Shown here one piece after another: positions 6,039 through 14,247 of a stretch of 23,510 bases of DNA. Origin of the DNA: JANMEX01 sp031423755 (GTDB lineage Bacteria; Pseudomonadota; Alphaproteobacteria; Rhizobiales; Rhizobiaceae); assembly GCA_031423755.1 (NCBI GenBank), contig JANPGC010000038.1, positions 1-23,510 on the forward strand. The letters are read 5' to 3'. Position 1 is the first letter of the stretch. Each line of letters opens with the position of its first letter. The position numbers and the translations under genes were made by a program. The notes beneath the pieces are model-generated. The model was not told where the DNA came from, did not search any database, and saw nothing but the letters and a program-made list of their open reading frames with translations.

Positions 6039-8663
6039 TCAAGCCTTCTTGGGCTTGGCTGCCGCTTTGGGTTTGGACGCGACCTTTGCCTTTGCTACAG
6101 GTTTCGTCGCTGCCTTGCGGAACGGTTTGCCAGCAGGTGCCTTGCCCGCCTTGGCGGCAATCAATTCCACGGCCTCTTCCAGCGTCACCGATTGCGGATC
6201 CTTGCCCTTGGGCAGGGTCGCGTTGGTTTTGCCGTGGTTGACGTAGGCACCGTATTTGCCATCGCGCACGGTGATCGGCTGATCGTCGGCAGGATGATTA
6301 CCAAGCGTTTTCAGCGCAGCTGGCGTTCCGGTGCGGCCGCGCCCCGGACCCTTGGCGAGCTTGTCGGCAAGCACGGTCACGGCGCGGTTGAGGCCGATGG
6401 AGAACACTTCCTCGACATTGTCGACATTGGCGTAGGTGCCCTCATGCAGGATGTAGGGGCCATAGCGCCCTACGCCTGCCGAAATCATCTTGGCCGTCTC
6501 CGGATGCGCGCCAACGTCGCGGGGCAGGGAGAGCAGCGCCAGCGCCTTTTCATGGTCGGTGTTGTCCACCGTCCAGCCCTTTGGCAATGAGGCGCGCTTG
6601 GCTTCCTTGCCGTCGCCGCGTTGGATGTACGGGCCAAAACGACCGCTGCGGATAGTGATCTCTTCGTTGGTAAAGGGATCAGTTCCAAGCAGTTTCGGCT
6701 CGTCGCCTGTAGACTTGGGATCGCCGTTCTCATCCAGTGCGTCCGCGCCAAGCTGTTTGGTATAGCTGCATTCGGGGTGGTTGGAACAGCCGACGAATGC
6801 GCCGAATTTGCCGAGTTTGAGCGACAGGTTCCCTGTGCCGCATTTCGGGCAAATGCGCGGGTTTGAGCCATCGGCACGGGCCGGGAAGGCAAGCGGCGCA
6901 AGGTCTTCGTTCAGAACGTTCAAGACATCCGTGATGCGCAACTCTTTGATATCATTGATTGCAGCCGAGAAATCCTTCCAGAAATCGCGCAGGACCACCT
7001 TGTAGTCGATCTTGCCGTCGGAGACTTCGTCGAGCTTTTCTTCGAGGCCCGCAGTGTAGTCATACTCGACATAGCGTTTGAAGAAGCCTTCGAGGAATGC
7101 AGTGACGATGCGGCCCTTGGAGTCCGGATAGAGCTTGCGCTTCTCCAGCTTCACATATTCGCGGTCGGACAGCGTCTTCAGCGTCGAGGCGTAAGTGGAC
7201 GGGCGGCCGATGCCGAGTTCTTCCATCCGCTTGATAAGCGAGGCTTCCGAATAGCGCGGCGGCGGTTCGGTGGAATGCTGGGTCGCGGTGACAGCGCGCT
7301 TTGACTGACTTTCGCCGGCGTTGATCTGCGGCAGCCGGGCGGAATCCTCGTCTTCCTCTTCCTCCTCGCGGTGGTCGGTGTAGGCGGCAAGGAAGCCGTC
7401 GAAACGCACGACAGTGCCGACTGCCCGCAGCATCGCTGTCTTGCCGCTGCCGGTTGCCTCGATCTCGGCGGTAGTCCGCTCCATCTCTGCTGCCTGCATC
7501 TGCGAGGCGACGGCGCGCTTCCAGATCAGGTCGTAAATCTTGGCTGCATCGTCATCCAGAAACTTGCGCATCTCCTTGGGATGCCTGAAGAAATCGGTCG
7601 GACGGATGGCTTCATGCGCTTCCTGCGCGTTCTTGGCCTTGTTGGTGAAATAGCGCGGCTTTTCAGGAACGTAACGCTCGCCGAACTCCGATCCGATCAT
7701 CCTGCGCGCGCCATCGATGGCTTCCGGTGCCATCTGCACACCGTCGGTTCGCATGTAAGTGATGAGGCCGACCGTCTCGCCGCCAATGTCGATGCCTTCG
7801 TAAAGCTTCTGCGCAATCTGCATGGTGCGGTTGGGCGAATAGCCAAGCTTGCCGGATGCGGCCTGCTGCAATGTTGAAGTGGTGAAAGGCGGGCCCGACG
7901 TGCGCTTGACAGGCTTTGCCTCAACGGTCAGCGCCTTGTAAGACGCGCCTTCCAGCATCGACTTGATTGAACCGGCCTGTTCACCATTGGCAATGTCCAG
8001 CTTGCCAAGCTTCTTGCCATCATAAGCGGTGAGCCGTGCGATAAAATCTTCATTGCGCGGCGTCGTCAGTGTGGCGGCGATCTGCCAGTATTCCTCGCGG
8101 ACAAAGCGTTCGATTTCCGCTTCACGGTCACAGACCAGACGCAGCGCCACGGACTGGACGCGGCCAGCAGAACGGGCACCCGGCAGTTTGCGCCACAGAA
8201 CCGGCGAGAGTGTGAAGCCGACCAGATAGTCAAGCGCGCGGCGTGCAAGATAGGCTTCAACCAATGGCTGGTCGATTTCGCGCGGCGCGGCCATGGCGTC
8301 GAGCACGGCCTTCTTGGTGATGGCGTTGAAGACGACCCGCTTGACTGGCTTGGTCCCGACGGCCTTTTTCTGGCGCAGAATTTCAAGCACATGCCAGGAA
8401 ATGGCTTCACCTTCGCGGTCCGGATCGGTTGCCAGAATCAGGCCGTCTGCTTCCTTGACTGCCTTGGCAATCTCGCTGAGCCGCTTGGCCGCAGGGGCGT
8501 CAACCTCCCACGCCATGGCAAAGTCTTCATCGGGCAGCACCGAACCATCCTTGGCGGGAAGATCGCGCACATGTCCGAACGAGGCGAAAACCTTGTACCC
8601 GGAACCAAGATATTTGTTGATTGTCTTCGCCTTGGCAGGCGATTCGACGATGACGACATCCAT
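6039..8663 (-). CDS. topA: DNA topoisomerase I
   Basis: This 874-residue type IA topoisomerase relaxes negative supercoils. MDVVIVESPAKAKTINKYLG opens the TOPRIM domain, whose DPDREGE motif lies at about residues 80-86. The catalytic tyrosine is in ITYMRTD (about residue 303). A four-cysteine zinc finger (CPKCG ... GCSNHPEC) follows the core. Two to three further GRFGPYI/GRYGPYI/GKYGAYV repeats have lost their cysteines, as is usual in alphaproteobacteria. The C-terminus is a lysine/alanine-rich tail. A GTG four codons upstream is possible, but the ATG at 8663 matches family starts better. There is no strong Shine-Dalgarno before either start. It heads the topA-rnr-DUF983-NUDIX-MFS block. Confidence 0.97.
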   Translation of the reverse strand: MDVVIVESPAKAKTINKYLGSGYKVFASFGHVRDLPAKDGSVLPDEDFAMAWEVDAPAAKRLSEIAKAVKEADGLILATDPDREGEAISWHVLEILRQKKAVGTKPVKRVVFNAITKKAVLDAMAAPREIDQPLVEAYLARRALDYLVGFTLSPVLWRKLPGARSAGRVQSVALRLVCDREAEIERFVREEYWQIAATLTTPRNEDFIARLTAYDGKKLGKLDIANGEQAGSIKSMLEGASYKALTVEAKPVKRTSGPPFTTSTLQQAASGKLGYSPNRTMQIAQKLYEGIDIGGETVGLITYMRTDGVQMAPEAIDGARRMIGSEFGERYVPEKPRYFTNKAKNAQEAHEAIRPTDFFRHPKEMRKFLDDDAAKIYDLIWKRAVASQMQAAEMERTTAEIEATGSGKTAMLRAVGTVVRFDGFLAAYTDHREEEEEDEDSARLPQINAGESQSKRAVTATQHSTEPPPRYSEASLIKRMEELGIGRPSTYASTLKTLSDREYVKLEKRKLYPDSKGRIVTAFLEGFFKRYVEYDYTAGLEEKLDEVSDGKIDYKVVLRDFWKDFSAAINDIKELRITDVLNVLNEDLAPLAFPARADGSNPRICPKCGTGNLSLKLGKFGAFVGCSNHPECSYTKQLGADALDENGDPKSTGDEPKLLGTDPFTNEEITIRSGRFGPYIQRGDGKEAKRASLPKGWTVDNTDHEKALALLSLPRDVGAHPETAKMISAGVGRYGPYILHEGTYANVDNVEEVFSIGLNRAVTVLADKLAKGPGRGRTGTPAALKTLGNHPADDQPITVRDGKYGAYVNHGKTNATLPKGKDPQSVTLEEAVELIAAKAGKAPAGKPFRKAATKPVAKAKVASKPKAAAKPKKA

Positions 8664-8924
8664 AAATTCAAGCACACGCCGTTCAGGCGCACGTCCATAT
8701 CATTTCGTGAGGCGTTGAAATGAACAGTCGAAGCCTCGCGGTCAAGGGGTAAGGCCCGCATTAGGCGGTGCAAGCTCAAAAACTCCTTCTAGGTTGTATC
8801 AAGTAAATATTGCAATCTAAGATATATTGTCTATCTATGAGGCAACGGAATCGAGCAGGGGCGTTACCGTCGGGCAAACTGTAATAATCGGCGATTTTTT
8901 CGCTTGAAAACAAAGGCAATGACC
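8664..8924. other. Intergenic region between topA and the small plus-strand gene
   Basis: This 261-bp divergent spacer should hold the promoter of topA on one strand and of the small gene on the other. An AT-rich island lies at about 8783-8840, unlike the GC-rich surroundings. I find a fair plus-strand promoter in it but no convincing topA promoter. A frame beginning at a TTG behind AAGGAG (8779 on minus) runs out of frame into topA and looks spurious. Confidence 0.5.
8810..8837 (+). promoter_or_regulatory. Candidate promoter for the 8925 gene
   Basis: TTGCAA (8810-8815) and TATCTA (8832-8837) are spaced by 16 bp in the AT-rich island. The transcript would start near 8844, leaving a leader of about 80 nt before the small gene. 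Confidence 0.4.
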
Positions 8925-9125
8925 ATGACCCAGGCCCGTGAACGGCGGCTTGAAACCCTGAACTTCATTCAGTCCATGCTGCTTCAACTCAATCAAATGG
9001 CGTCTTCAGAACGATTCGACATGCTCGCCTACCTTATTGAGATGGCCTATATCGAATCAGGCGACACCGTTCGCGAGGCCCGCCCGCACCGGTTAGAGAT
9101 ACAAAAGCGAAACGGTGCCGCCTGA
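8925..9125 (+). CDS. Small conserved-type hypothetical protein
   Basis: A 66-residue, charged, mostly helical protein beginning MTQARERRLETLNFIQSMLL and containing FDMLAYLIEMAYIES. Small proteins with a similar 'MLAYLIEMAYIE' stretch are, from memory, common in Hyphomicrobiales; no function is known to me. Two upstream starts are in frame (TTG 8904, ATG 8919). I chose ATG 8925 because AAAGG lies eight bases before it, whereas it is too close to 8919. Its last 33 bp overlap the 3' end of dprA on the opposite strand. There is no signal peptide or membrane segment. The helix pattern could allow dimerisation or a regulatory role, but that is speculation. Confidence 0.7.
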   Translation: MTQARERRLETLNFIQSMLLQLNQMASSERFDMLAYLIEMAYIESGDTVREARPHRLEIQKRNGAA

Positions 9126-10265
9126 GTGGCGCTGCAGCCTTCCGGCAAGATCAAGTTCGAGCAGAACCAGATAGACCTGCGCCGGTTTTGCGCCGGTAAA
9201 GGCGATCAACTCATCGACAGCAACCGGCGTCGGCCCGAGAGCATCAACGATTGTGCGGCGCTCGCTCTCGCTTGCTTCCGGTTGTTCGAGTTCGTTGCGG
9301 GGCGGCTCTTCCATGGAGGGCAGCCACGCCATCGGCTTGCGGCTCAGCGGGGCGAGTGCATCCAGAACGTCGCGCGAATTGGTCACCAGTGTCGCGCCGT
9401 TCTTGATCAGATTGTTGGTGCCCTCGCAGCGCGGATCCAGCGGAGAGCCGGGAACGGCAAAGACGATCCTGCCAAGCTCATTGGCCAGCCGCGCCGAGAT
9501 CAAAGAGCCTGAGCGTTGCGCCGCTTCAACGACGAGCAGGCCCAGCCCGAGCGCTGCAATGATTCGGTTGCGGCGGGGAAAGTCGCGGGCTCGCGGCCCC
9601 CAGCCGAGCGGCATTTCGGTAATAACTGCGCCGCCACGGTCGGGGATTGCCTTGAACAGTTCGAGATTCTCCGGCGGGTAGGGGTGATCGAGCCCACCAG
9701 CCAAGGCAGCAATTGTCCCAGTGCCAAGCGCCGCCTCATGCGCTGCCGTGTCGATGCCGCGCGCAAGGCCGGAGACGATGGAATAGCCTTCCGCACCAAT
9801 CTCCCCGCTGAGTTTGCGGGTGAATCTGACGCCAGCCAGCGACGCGTTGCGTGAACCAACAACAGAGACCGCCGGAAGAGAGAACACAGCGGGGTCGCCG
9901 ATAAAGCTGACAATCGGCGGTGAGTCGTCTGTACGGCGCAGCATGACCGGAAAGTCTGGCTCGCCCATCGCCACCAGCCGCGCGCCCATTTTCAGCATCC
10001 GCGCAAGTTCCGTTTCGATCTCGGCGCGTGTGGGTATATTCTGCTTCCGCGATGCGCCCCCGCGCGCGGCCATATCGGGCAGGGCATCAAGCGCCGCCTC
10101 CGCCGAGCCGAAATGATTGATCAACTGGCGGAATGTGACGGGACCGACATTGTCCGTGCGCCACAGCCGCAGCCAGGCAACGCGCTGCCGGTCGGTCAGC
10201 GCAATGCCGGATCGCGCGCTTCGGCCATCAGTTCCTGACAAGGGAAGCGGCGGCTGATCCACCAC
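9093..10265 (-). CDS. dprA: DNA-processing protein DprA
   Basis: This 390-residue protein loads RecA on incoming single-stranded DNA during natural transformation. An N-terminal helical region (about 25-60) precedes the Rossmann-like core, which carries VSVVGSRNAS (133-142), SGLARGIDTAAHEAAL (165-180) and FPRRNRII (229-236), all conserved DprA signatures. A C-terminal winged-helix domain (about 330-385) ends in LAGRLQRHSGGTVSLL, as in other proteobacterial DprA. The start is GTG, overlapping the plsY stop by one base; a second GTG is the next codon. Co-transcription with plsY is likely. Presence of dprA alone does not show that the strain is competent. Confidence 0.95.
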   Translation of the reverse strand: MVDQPPLPLSGTDGRSARSGIALTDRQRVAWLRLWRTDNVGPVTFRQLINHFGSAEAALDALPDMAARGGASRKQNIPTRAEIETELARMLKMGARLVAMGEPDFPVMLRRTDDSPPIVSFIGDPAVFSLPAVSVVGSRNASLAGVRFTRKLSGEIGAEGYSIVSGLARGIDTAAHEAALGTGTIAALAGGLDHPYPPENLELFKAIPDRGGAVITEMPLGWGPRARDFPRRNRIIAALGLGLLVVEAAQRSGSLISARLANELGRIVFAVPGSPLDPRCEGTNNLIKNGATLVTNSRDVLDALAPLSRKPMAWLPSMEEPPRNELEQPEASESERRTIVDALGPTPVAVDELIAFTGAKPAQVYLVLLELDLAGRLQRHSGGTVSLLYL

Positions 10266-10870
10266 TATTTCGCGCCAATCTTGGTTTCAGTGCCCGCAAT
10301 CAGCCGCGTGATGTTGGCGCGGTGCTTGAATATGACGATAATCGAAAGCAGCGAGAACACTGCGGACAATTCCGGATACCCCATGAGATAAAGCGCGCCG
10401 GGAACGACTGCTGCCGCGAGCAGCGCCGCCAGCGAAGAATAGCGGAACACGAATGCAACCAAGAGCCAAACGCCCGCAAACACAAGCGCACCCTGCCACA
10501 CAAGTCCCGCGAGCACGCCGAGATAGGTCGCAACACCCTTGCCGCCCTTGAACTGTAGCCAGACAGGATAAAGGTGGCCAATAAATGCGCCGATCCCGGC
10601 AGCAATGGCGCAGAACGGTCCGAACAGTGATGCGATCAGCACAGCGACCGTGCCCTTCAGCATATCCAGCAACAGCGTGGCGGCAGCGAGTTTCTTGTTG
10701 CCTGTGCGCAGCACATTGGTCGCGCCAATGTTGCCGGAGCCAATGTCTCGAATGTCGCCAAGGCCTGCGCCTCTGGTCAACAGCAGGCCAAACGGCACCG
10801 AACCAAGCGCATAGGCAGCGAGAAACGCAATCGCGTAGGCGGTGATGCCGGTGTATGAAGCGTCGGGCAT
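10265..10870 (-). CDS. plsY: Acyl-phosphate glycerol-3-phosphate acyltransferase PlsY
   Basis: This 201-residue inner-membrane enzyme makes lysophosphatidic acid from acyl-phosphate and glycerol-3-phosphate, the first acylation step in phospholipid synthesis. The three family motifs are present: LGSVPFGLLL (22-31), GSGNIGATNVLR (44-55) and GHLYPVWLQFKGGKG (98-112). Five or so membrane segments fit the PlsY topology. The frame stays open far upstream into pyrC, but that part is a shadow. I chose the ATG at 10870 because GGGGGAG precedes it by a few bases. An ATG at 10882 is the alternative. It follows pyrC by 28 bp and precedes dprA by a one-base stop/start overlap. Confidence 0.95.
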   Translation of the reverse strand: MPDASYTGITAYAIAFLAAYALGSVPFGLLLTRGAGLGDIRDIGSGNIGATNVLRTGNKKLAAATLLLDMLKGTVAVLIASLFGPFCAIAAGIGAFIGHLYPVWLQFKGGKGVATYLGVLAGLVWQGALVFAGVWLLVAFVFRYSSLAALLAAAVVPGALYLMGYPELSAVFSLLSIIVIFKHRANITRLIAGTETKIGAK

Positions 10871-10898
10871 AGGCTCCCCCATTTTTGCCCCGAATATA

Positions 10899-12197
10899 TC
10901 AACCGGGGAAGATTGTGCGTCCTGCAACCATGGTTTGCAAGACCTGTCCTTGAAAACGCGTGCCTTCAAAGCATGAATTCTTTGACCGCGAACGTATTTC
11001 GCTTTCATTGACCTGCCAAGGCGCATCAAGATCGACAAGTGCAAGGTCCGCGCGTGCGCCGGGCTTGAGTGTTCCCGCGTCGAGGCCATAGATCGCGGCA
11101 GGTCGCGTTGACAGCGCGTCAATCAGGCGAAGCAGCGGCACGGAACCATCATGATGGAGACGCAGGGCTGCGGCCAGCAGCGTCTCAAGGCCGATCGCGC
11201 CGCCTGCGGCATCGGCAAAGGGCAGGCGCTTGGTGTCAACATCCTGCGGGTCATGCGAGGAAACAATCGCGTCGATCGTTCCGTCCCGCAGCGCCTCAAT
11301 CATCGCCTGCCGGTCATCCTCGTTGCGCAGGGGTGGCGAGAGGCGGAAGAAGGTGCGGTACTCGCCAATGTCATTTTCATTGAGCGACAGATTGTTGATC
11401 GACACCGCCGCCGTCACTTTCACCGCCTCATCCTTGGCGCGCTTGATGGCATTTGCTGACATGGCCGTGGAAATCTTTGCTGCGTGATAGCGGCTGCCCG
11501 TCAGCGCGGCGAGGCGCAGATCACGGTCGAGCGGTATCACTTCCGCCTCGCGCGGCGAACCCGGCAGGCCGAGCCAGGATGCGAACAGGCCTTCATTCAT
11601 GACCCCGTTCGCGCCCAGATGCGGATCATTGGTCTCGCAGGCGATTAGCGCGTCAAAATCGCGGGCATAGGTCATGGCGCGTCGCAGAGTCTGCGCATTG
11701 GCAATCGTGTGGCGGCCTTCGGTGAACGCGACGGCCCCTGATTGGCGCAGCAGACCCATTTCGGTGAGATCGGTTCCGAGCAGGCCTTTTGTGATGGCTG
11801 CCGCCGGATGGACATTTATCTGCGCCGTGTCGCGCGCGGTGCGGCGGATAAATTCCACCAGCGCGACATCGTCAATCACGGGATCAGTGTCCGGCATCAT
11901 CACAATCGAAGTCACGCCGCCTGCCGCAGCGGCCACGCTCGCCGATGCTATGGTCTCGCGGTATTCAGAGCCCGGTTCGCCGATAAACACCCTCGTGTCG
12001 ACCAGCCCCGGAATGATGGCATTGCCTTGGCAATCGATGACCGCCGCGCCGCCGGGGGCGCCTTGGTTCATCGCTGATGCGCCAGCGGCGATGATGCGGC
12101 CTTCTGCGACCAATACCGCGCCGCGCTCGTCCATGTTGCGGGACGGATCGATTACCCGCGCGTTGGTAAAAAGCGTTACCCCCGAAGACGCATTCAT
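10899..12197 (-). CDS. pyrC: Dihydroorotase-like protein, probably non-catalytic (PyrC')
   Basis: The 432-residue protein has the amidohydrolase fold and overall match of a class I dihydroorotase, but its active site is dismantled. The zinc motif DxHxH reads D67-T-R-V-F, so both histidines are gone. HxxHxST reads HAAKIST. The TPHHL stretch reads SINNL. The catalytic TDHAPH loop reads SSHDPQD. Inactive dihydroorotase homologues next to pyrB are known in proteobacteria such as Pseudomonas, where they are needed to assemble aspartate carbamoyltransferase. That role is the best inference here, and a working dihydroorotase should be encoded elsewhere. Its start overlaps the pyrB stop by 4 bp (ATGA), consistent with matched synthesis of two subunits. 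Confidence 0.93.
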   Translation of the reverse strand: MNASSGVTLFTNARVIDPSRNMDERGAVLVAEGRIIAAGASAMNQGAPGGAAVIDCQGNAIIPGLVDTRVFIGEPGSEYRETIASASVAAAAGGVTSIVMMPDTDPVIDDVALVEFIRRTARDTAQINVHPAAAITKGLLGTDLTEMGLLRQSGAVAFTEGRHTIANAQTLRRAMTYARDFDALIACETNDPHLGANGVMNEGLFASWLGLPGSPREAEVIPLDRDLRLAALTGSRYHAAKISTAMSANAIKRAKDEAVKVTAAVSINNLSLNENDIGEYRTFFRLSPPLRNEDDRQAMIEALRDGTIDAIVSSHDPQDVDTKRLPFADAAGGAIGLETLLAAALRLHHDGSVPLLRLIDALSTRPAAIYGLDAGTLKPGARADLALVDLDAPWQVNESEIRSRSKNSCFEGTRFQGQVLQTMVAGRTIFPG

Positions 12198-13159
12198 GGG
12201 CGTGTCTCCGTGCGGTTTCGGCGTGGATCAAGCAGGGCCTCCATCACGGCCATGCGGACCGCAACGCCCATCTCGACCTGTTCCTGAATGACGCTCTGCG
12301 AGCCATCGGCCACGCTGGAGGCAATCTCGACGCCCCGGTTCATCGGGCCGGGATGCATCACCAGCGCGTTTGGCTTGGCAAGCTTCAGTTTGGCCTCATC
12401 AAGCCCGTGGTAGCGGAAATATTCGCGAGCGGACGGCACAAAGGCGCCGGACATCCGCTCGCGCTGCAATCTCAGCATCATGACAACGTCGGCGTCACGC
12501 ACGCCGTCGGCCATGTTGCGGTGGACCTCGACGGACATTTGCTCAATGCCCGACGGCAGCAGCGTTGATGGCGCAACCACGCGGACGCGGGCTCCAAGAG
12601 CGTTCAAGAGAATGATGTTCGACCGCGCGACCCGCGAATGCAGCACATCGCCGCAGATCGCCACTGTCAGCCCGGAAATATCGCCCTTGGCGCGGCGGAT
12701 CGTCAACGCATCCAACAGCGCCTGCGTCGGGTGCTCATGCGCGCCATCACCGCCATAGATGACGGAACAGGAGACTTTCTGCGCCAGCAGCGCCGCCGCG
12801 CCTGCCGACCCATGCCGGATGATCAGGATATCAGGATGCATCGCATTCAGCGTCATTGCCGTGTCGATCAGCGTCTCACCCTTTTTAACGGACGAATTGC
12901 TCACCGACATGTTCATGACGTCGGCCCCAAGACGCTTTCCGGCCAGTTCAAACGAGGCCTGCGTGCGGGTGGAGGCTTCAAAGAAAAGGTTGATCTGCGT
13001 GCGACCTCGGAGCGAGGGCTTCTTCTTGTCGGATTGACGTGACAACGGCACAGCGGCATCGGCGCGGTCGAGCAATTGCTCGATATCCAGCCTTGTCAGG
13101 CCTTTGATGCCCAGCAGGTGGCGGTGCGGGAAAAGCGGAAACGCGTCTGAATCTGTCAT
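12194..13159 (-). CDS. pyrB: Aspartate carbamoyltransferase catalytic subunit
   Basis: This 321-residue enzyme condenses carbamoyl phosphate and aspartate, the first committed step of pyrimidine synthesis. The carbamoyl-phosphate loop FEASTRTQASFE (60-71), SVKKGETL (90-97), IIRHGSAGA (113-121) and HPTQALLD (143-150) are all intact, so it should be active. No regulatory pyrI lies beside it; the adjacent dead dihydroorotase is the likely partner. It is the first gene of the pyrB-pyrC-plsY-dprA operon. A promoter-like pair lies directly upstream, with its predicted start only about five bases before the ATG and no Shine-Dalgarno visible, so translation may be close to leaderless. Confidence 0.97.
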   Translation of the reverse strand: MTDSDAFPLFPHRHLLGIKGLTRLDIEQLLDRADAAVPLSRQSDKKKPSLRGRTQINLFFEASTRTQASFELAGKRLGADVMNMSVSNSSVKKGETLIDTAMTLNAMHPDILIIRHGSAGAAALLAQKVSCSVIYGGDGAHEHPTQALLDALTIRRAKGDISGLTVAICGDVLHSRVARSNIILLNALGARVRVVAPSTLLPSGIEQMSVEVHRNMADGVRDADVVMMLRLQRERMSGAFVPSAREYFRYHGLDEAKLKLAKPNALVMHPGPMNRGVEIASSVADGSQSVIQEQVEMGVAVRMAVMEALLDPRRNRTETRP

Positions 13160-13170
13160 GGCAAGAGGGT

Positions 13171-13199
13171 GCTATAAGCGGGTTGGCAGGTCTGGGCAA
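13171..13199 (-). promoter_or_regulatory. pyrB: Candidate promoter of the pyrB operon
   Basis: On the minus strand TTGCCC (13199-13194) and TATAGC (13176-13171) are separated by exactly 17 bp. The expected transcript start is near 13164, about five bases before the pyrB ATG at 13159. No pyrimidine-responsive attenuator or leader peptide fits in such a short space. Confidence 0.5.
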
Positions 13200-13271
13200 G
13201 GCGAAGCCGGCGCACATGATGAACAGGGCCAAAAAATACACTGATATTTCGATGCTCTTTTGGTGAGCCAC

Positions 13272-13280
13272 TGTGGATAA
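13272..13280 (-). promoter_or_regulatory. Perfect DnaA box
   Basis: The minus strand reads TTATCCACA, identical to the strong DnaA box consensus. It lies 20 bp before a CtrA-like box and 88 bp before the membrane-protein gene at 13369. A nine-base match can occur by chance, but the pairing with the neighbouring site makes function more plausible. Confidence 0.5.
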
Positions 13281-13299
13281 ACCTTGCCGGAAATTAACC

Positions 13300-13315
13300 T
13301 TAACAAATGGTTTAC
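13300..13315 (+). promoter_or_regulatory. CtrA-like binding site
   Basis: TTAA, seven bases, then TTTAC fits the alphaproteobacterial CtrA consensus TTAA-N7-TTAAC with one mismatch. A further TTAACC begins at 13294 and overlaps it. The site is about 55 bp before the ATG at 13369, in promoter range for that gene. Confidence 0.5.
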
Positions 13316-13368
13316 GTTGCCCGGCGCAGGGTTAGCCCGCATGGTGCTCCCAACAAAAGGGACCGCCA

Positions 13369-13914
13369 ATGAAGCGCATATTTTCCATCCTGATTTTGGC
13401 CCATTGGTTCCTGTTTTTTGTACTGCATGCCTTTGGCGCGCTCGCGGGCACGCTGACGTTCGCCCGTCTTGCTGTTTTGCCGCTTGCCTGGTCCGGATTT
13501 GAAGGGGCAGGCCCGCTGCGGGCGATGCCACTGATCTCCGCCGGGATGGGCTTGGCGGCCTTGCTCGCCGCGACGCTGTTCCTGTGGGCGCTACTGGCTG
13601 CGCTTGTCGGCTCGGCGGAAGCGGACGACGGCAGGGATGTCGAGAACTTTGCGTTTGGCGGTGCGGCGCTGGTGTTTTCCATGCTCTCAGCGATGTCGAT
13701 TGTTCAGGCCAATCCGTCTGGCCTGCTGGCAGCCACCGTCTACTTTGCCGCCTTGATCCTGTCATGGTCGGCAACCAAGGTTGAAGCGCCAGTCATTGCC
13801 GTCGTCGCAGTGGAGCCTGAAGAATTTCCGTCAGTGACCATTGCACGCGCCATGGCGGGTGACGCAGCCTATCAAAACCAATTGGTCCGGTTCTCCGGCC
13901 GGGAACAGGCTTAA
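13369..13914 (+). CDS. Hypothetical membrane protein
   Basis: A 181-residue protein with four hydrophobic segments (about residues 4-30, 50-79, 95-112, 117-135) and a soluble C-terminal part of about 45 residues. I do not recognise the family. AAGGGA a few bases before the ATG supports the start. It is followed after 3 bp by the DUF6105-like gene and forms a two-gene unit with it. The DnaA box and CtrA-like box directly upstream suggest cell-cycle-linked expression, so a role in envelope growth or division is possible, but this is inference from the promoter only. Confidence 0.8.
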   Translation: MKRIFSILILAHWFLFFVLHAFGALAGTLTFARLAVLPLAWSGFEGAGPLRAMPLISAGMGLAALLAATLFLWALLAALVGSAEADDGRDVENFAFGGAALVFSMLSAMSIVQANPSGLLAATVYFAALILSWSATKVEAPVIAVVAVEPEEFPSVTIARAMAGDAAYQNQLVRFSGREQA

Positions 13915-13917
13915 AAC

Positions 13918-14247
13918 ATGCGGTACATACTCATATTCTGGGCTGCGCCGCTTGGCTTCTTCTGGGGCTGGTATTTCCTGTCGCTCAACGACATTAATTT
14001 TGGCACGACGTTCTTTTCCGAGCGGCTGCACCGGCTGGTGTTTGACATTTACGGCCATATCCTTGGTATTGACCCGGACGTCATTCCTGCAATGGTCGCA
14101 AAGGCGTGCATTCTCGACACGGCGCTGATCTTCAGCATTTTCGCATTCCGCAAGCGTGCTGCGATCAAGGCCTGGTGGGCGGCGCGCACCGGTCAGCCTG
14201 CCGCTGCATCCGCTGACAATCTGGCCAGCCTGTCCAACGCGCCCTGA
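13918..14247 (+). CDS. Small membrane protein, DUF6105-like
   Basis: A 109-residue protein with an N-terminal hydrophobic segment (MRYILIFWAAPLGFFWGWYFLS) followed by LNDINFGTTFFS and a second hydrophobic segment around residues 57-78, then a basic, alanine-rich tail. It resembles the DUF6105 family of Hyphomicrobiales as I remember it; function is unknown. It starts 3 bp after the previous gene and is probably translationally coupled. Its last 55 bp overlap the 3' end of ruvX on the other strand. Confidence 0.8.
   Translation: MRYILIFWAAPLGFFWGWYFLSLNDINFGTTFFSERLHRLVFDIYGHILGIDPDVIPAMVAKACILDTALIFSIFAFRKRAAIKAWWAARTGQPAAASADNLASLSNAP

Noticed and set aside
8438..8779. 113-codon frame starting at TTG behind AAGGAG and overlapping topA out of frame
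   Set aside because: Runs over 200 bp inside topA in another frame with low-complexity composition; most likely a shadow.
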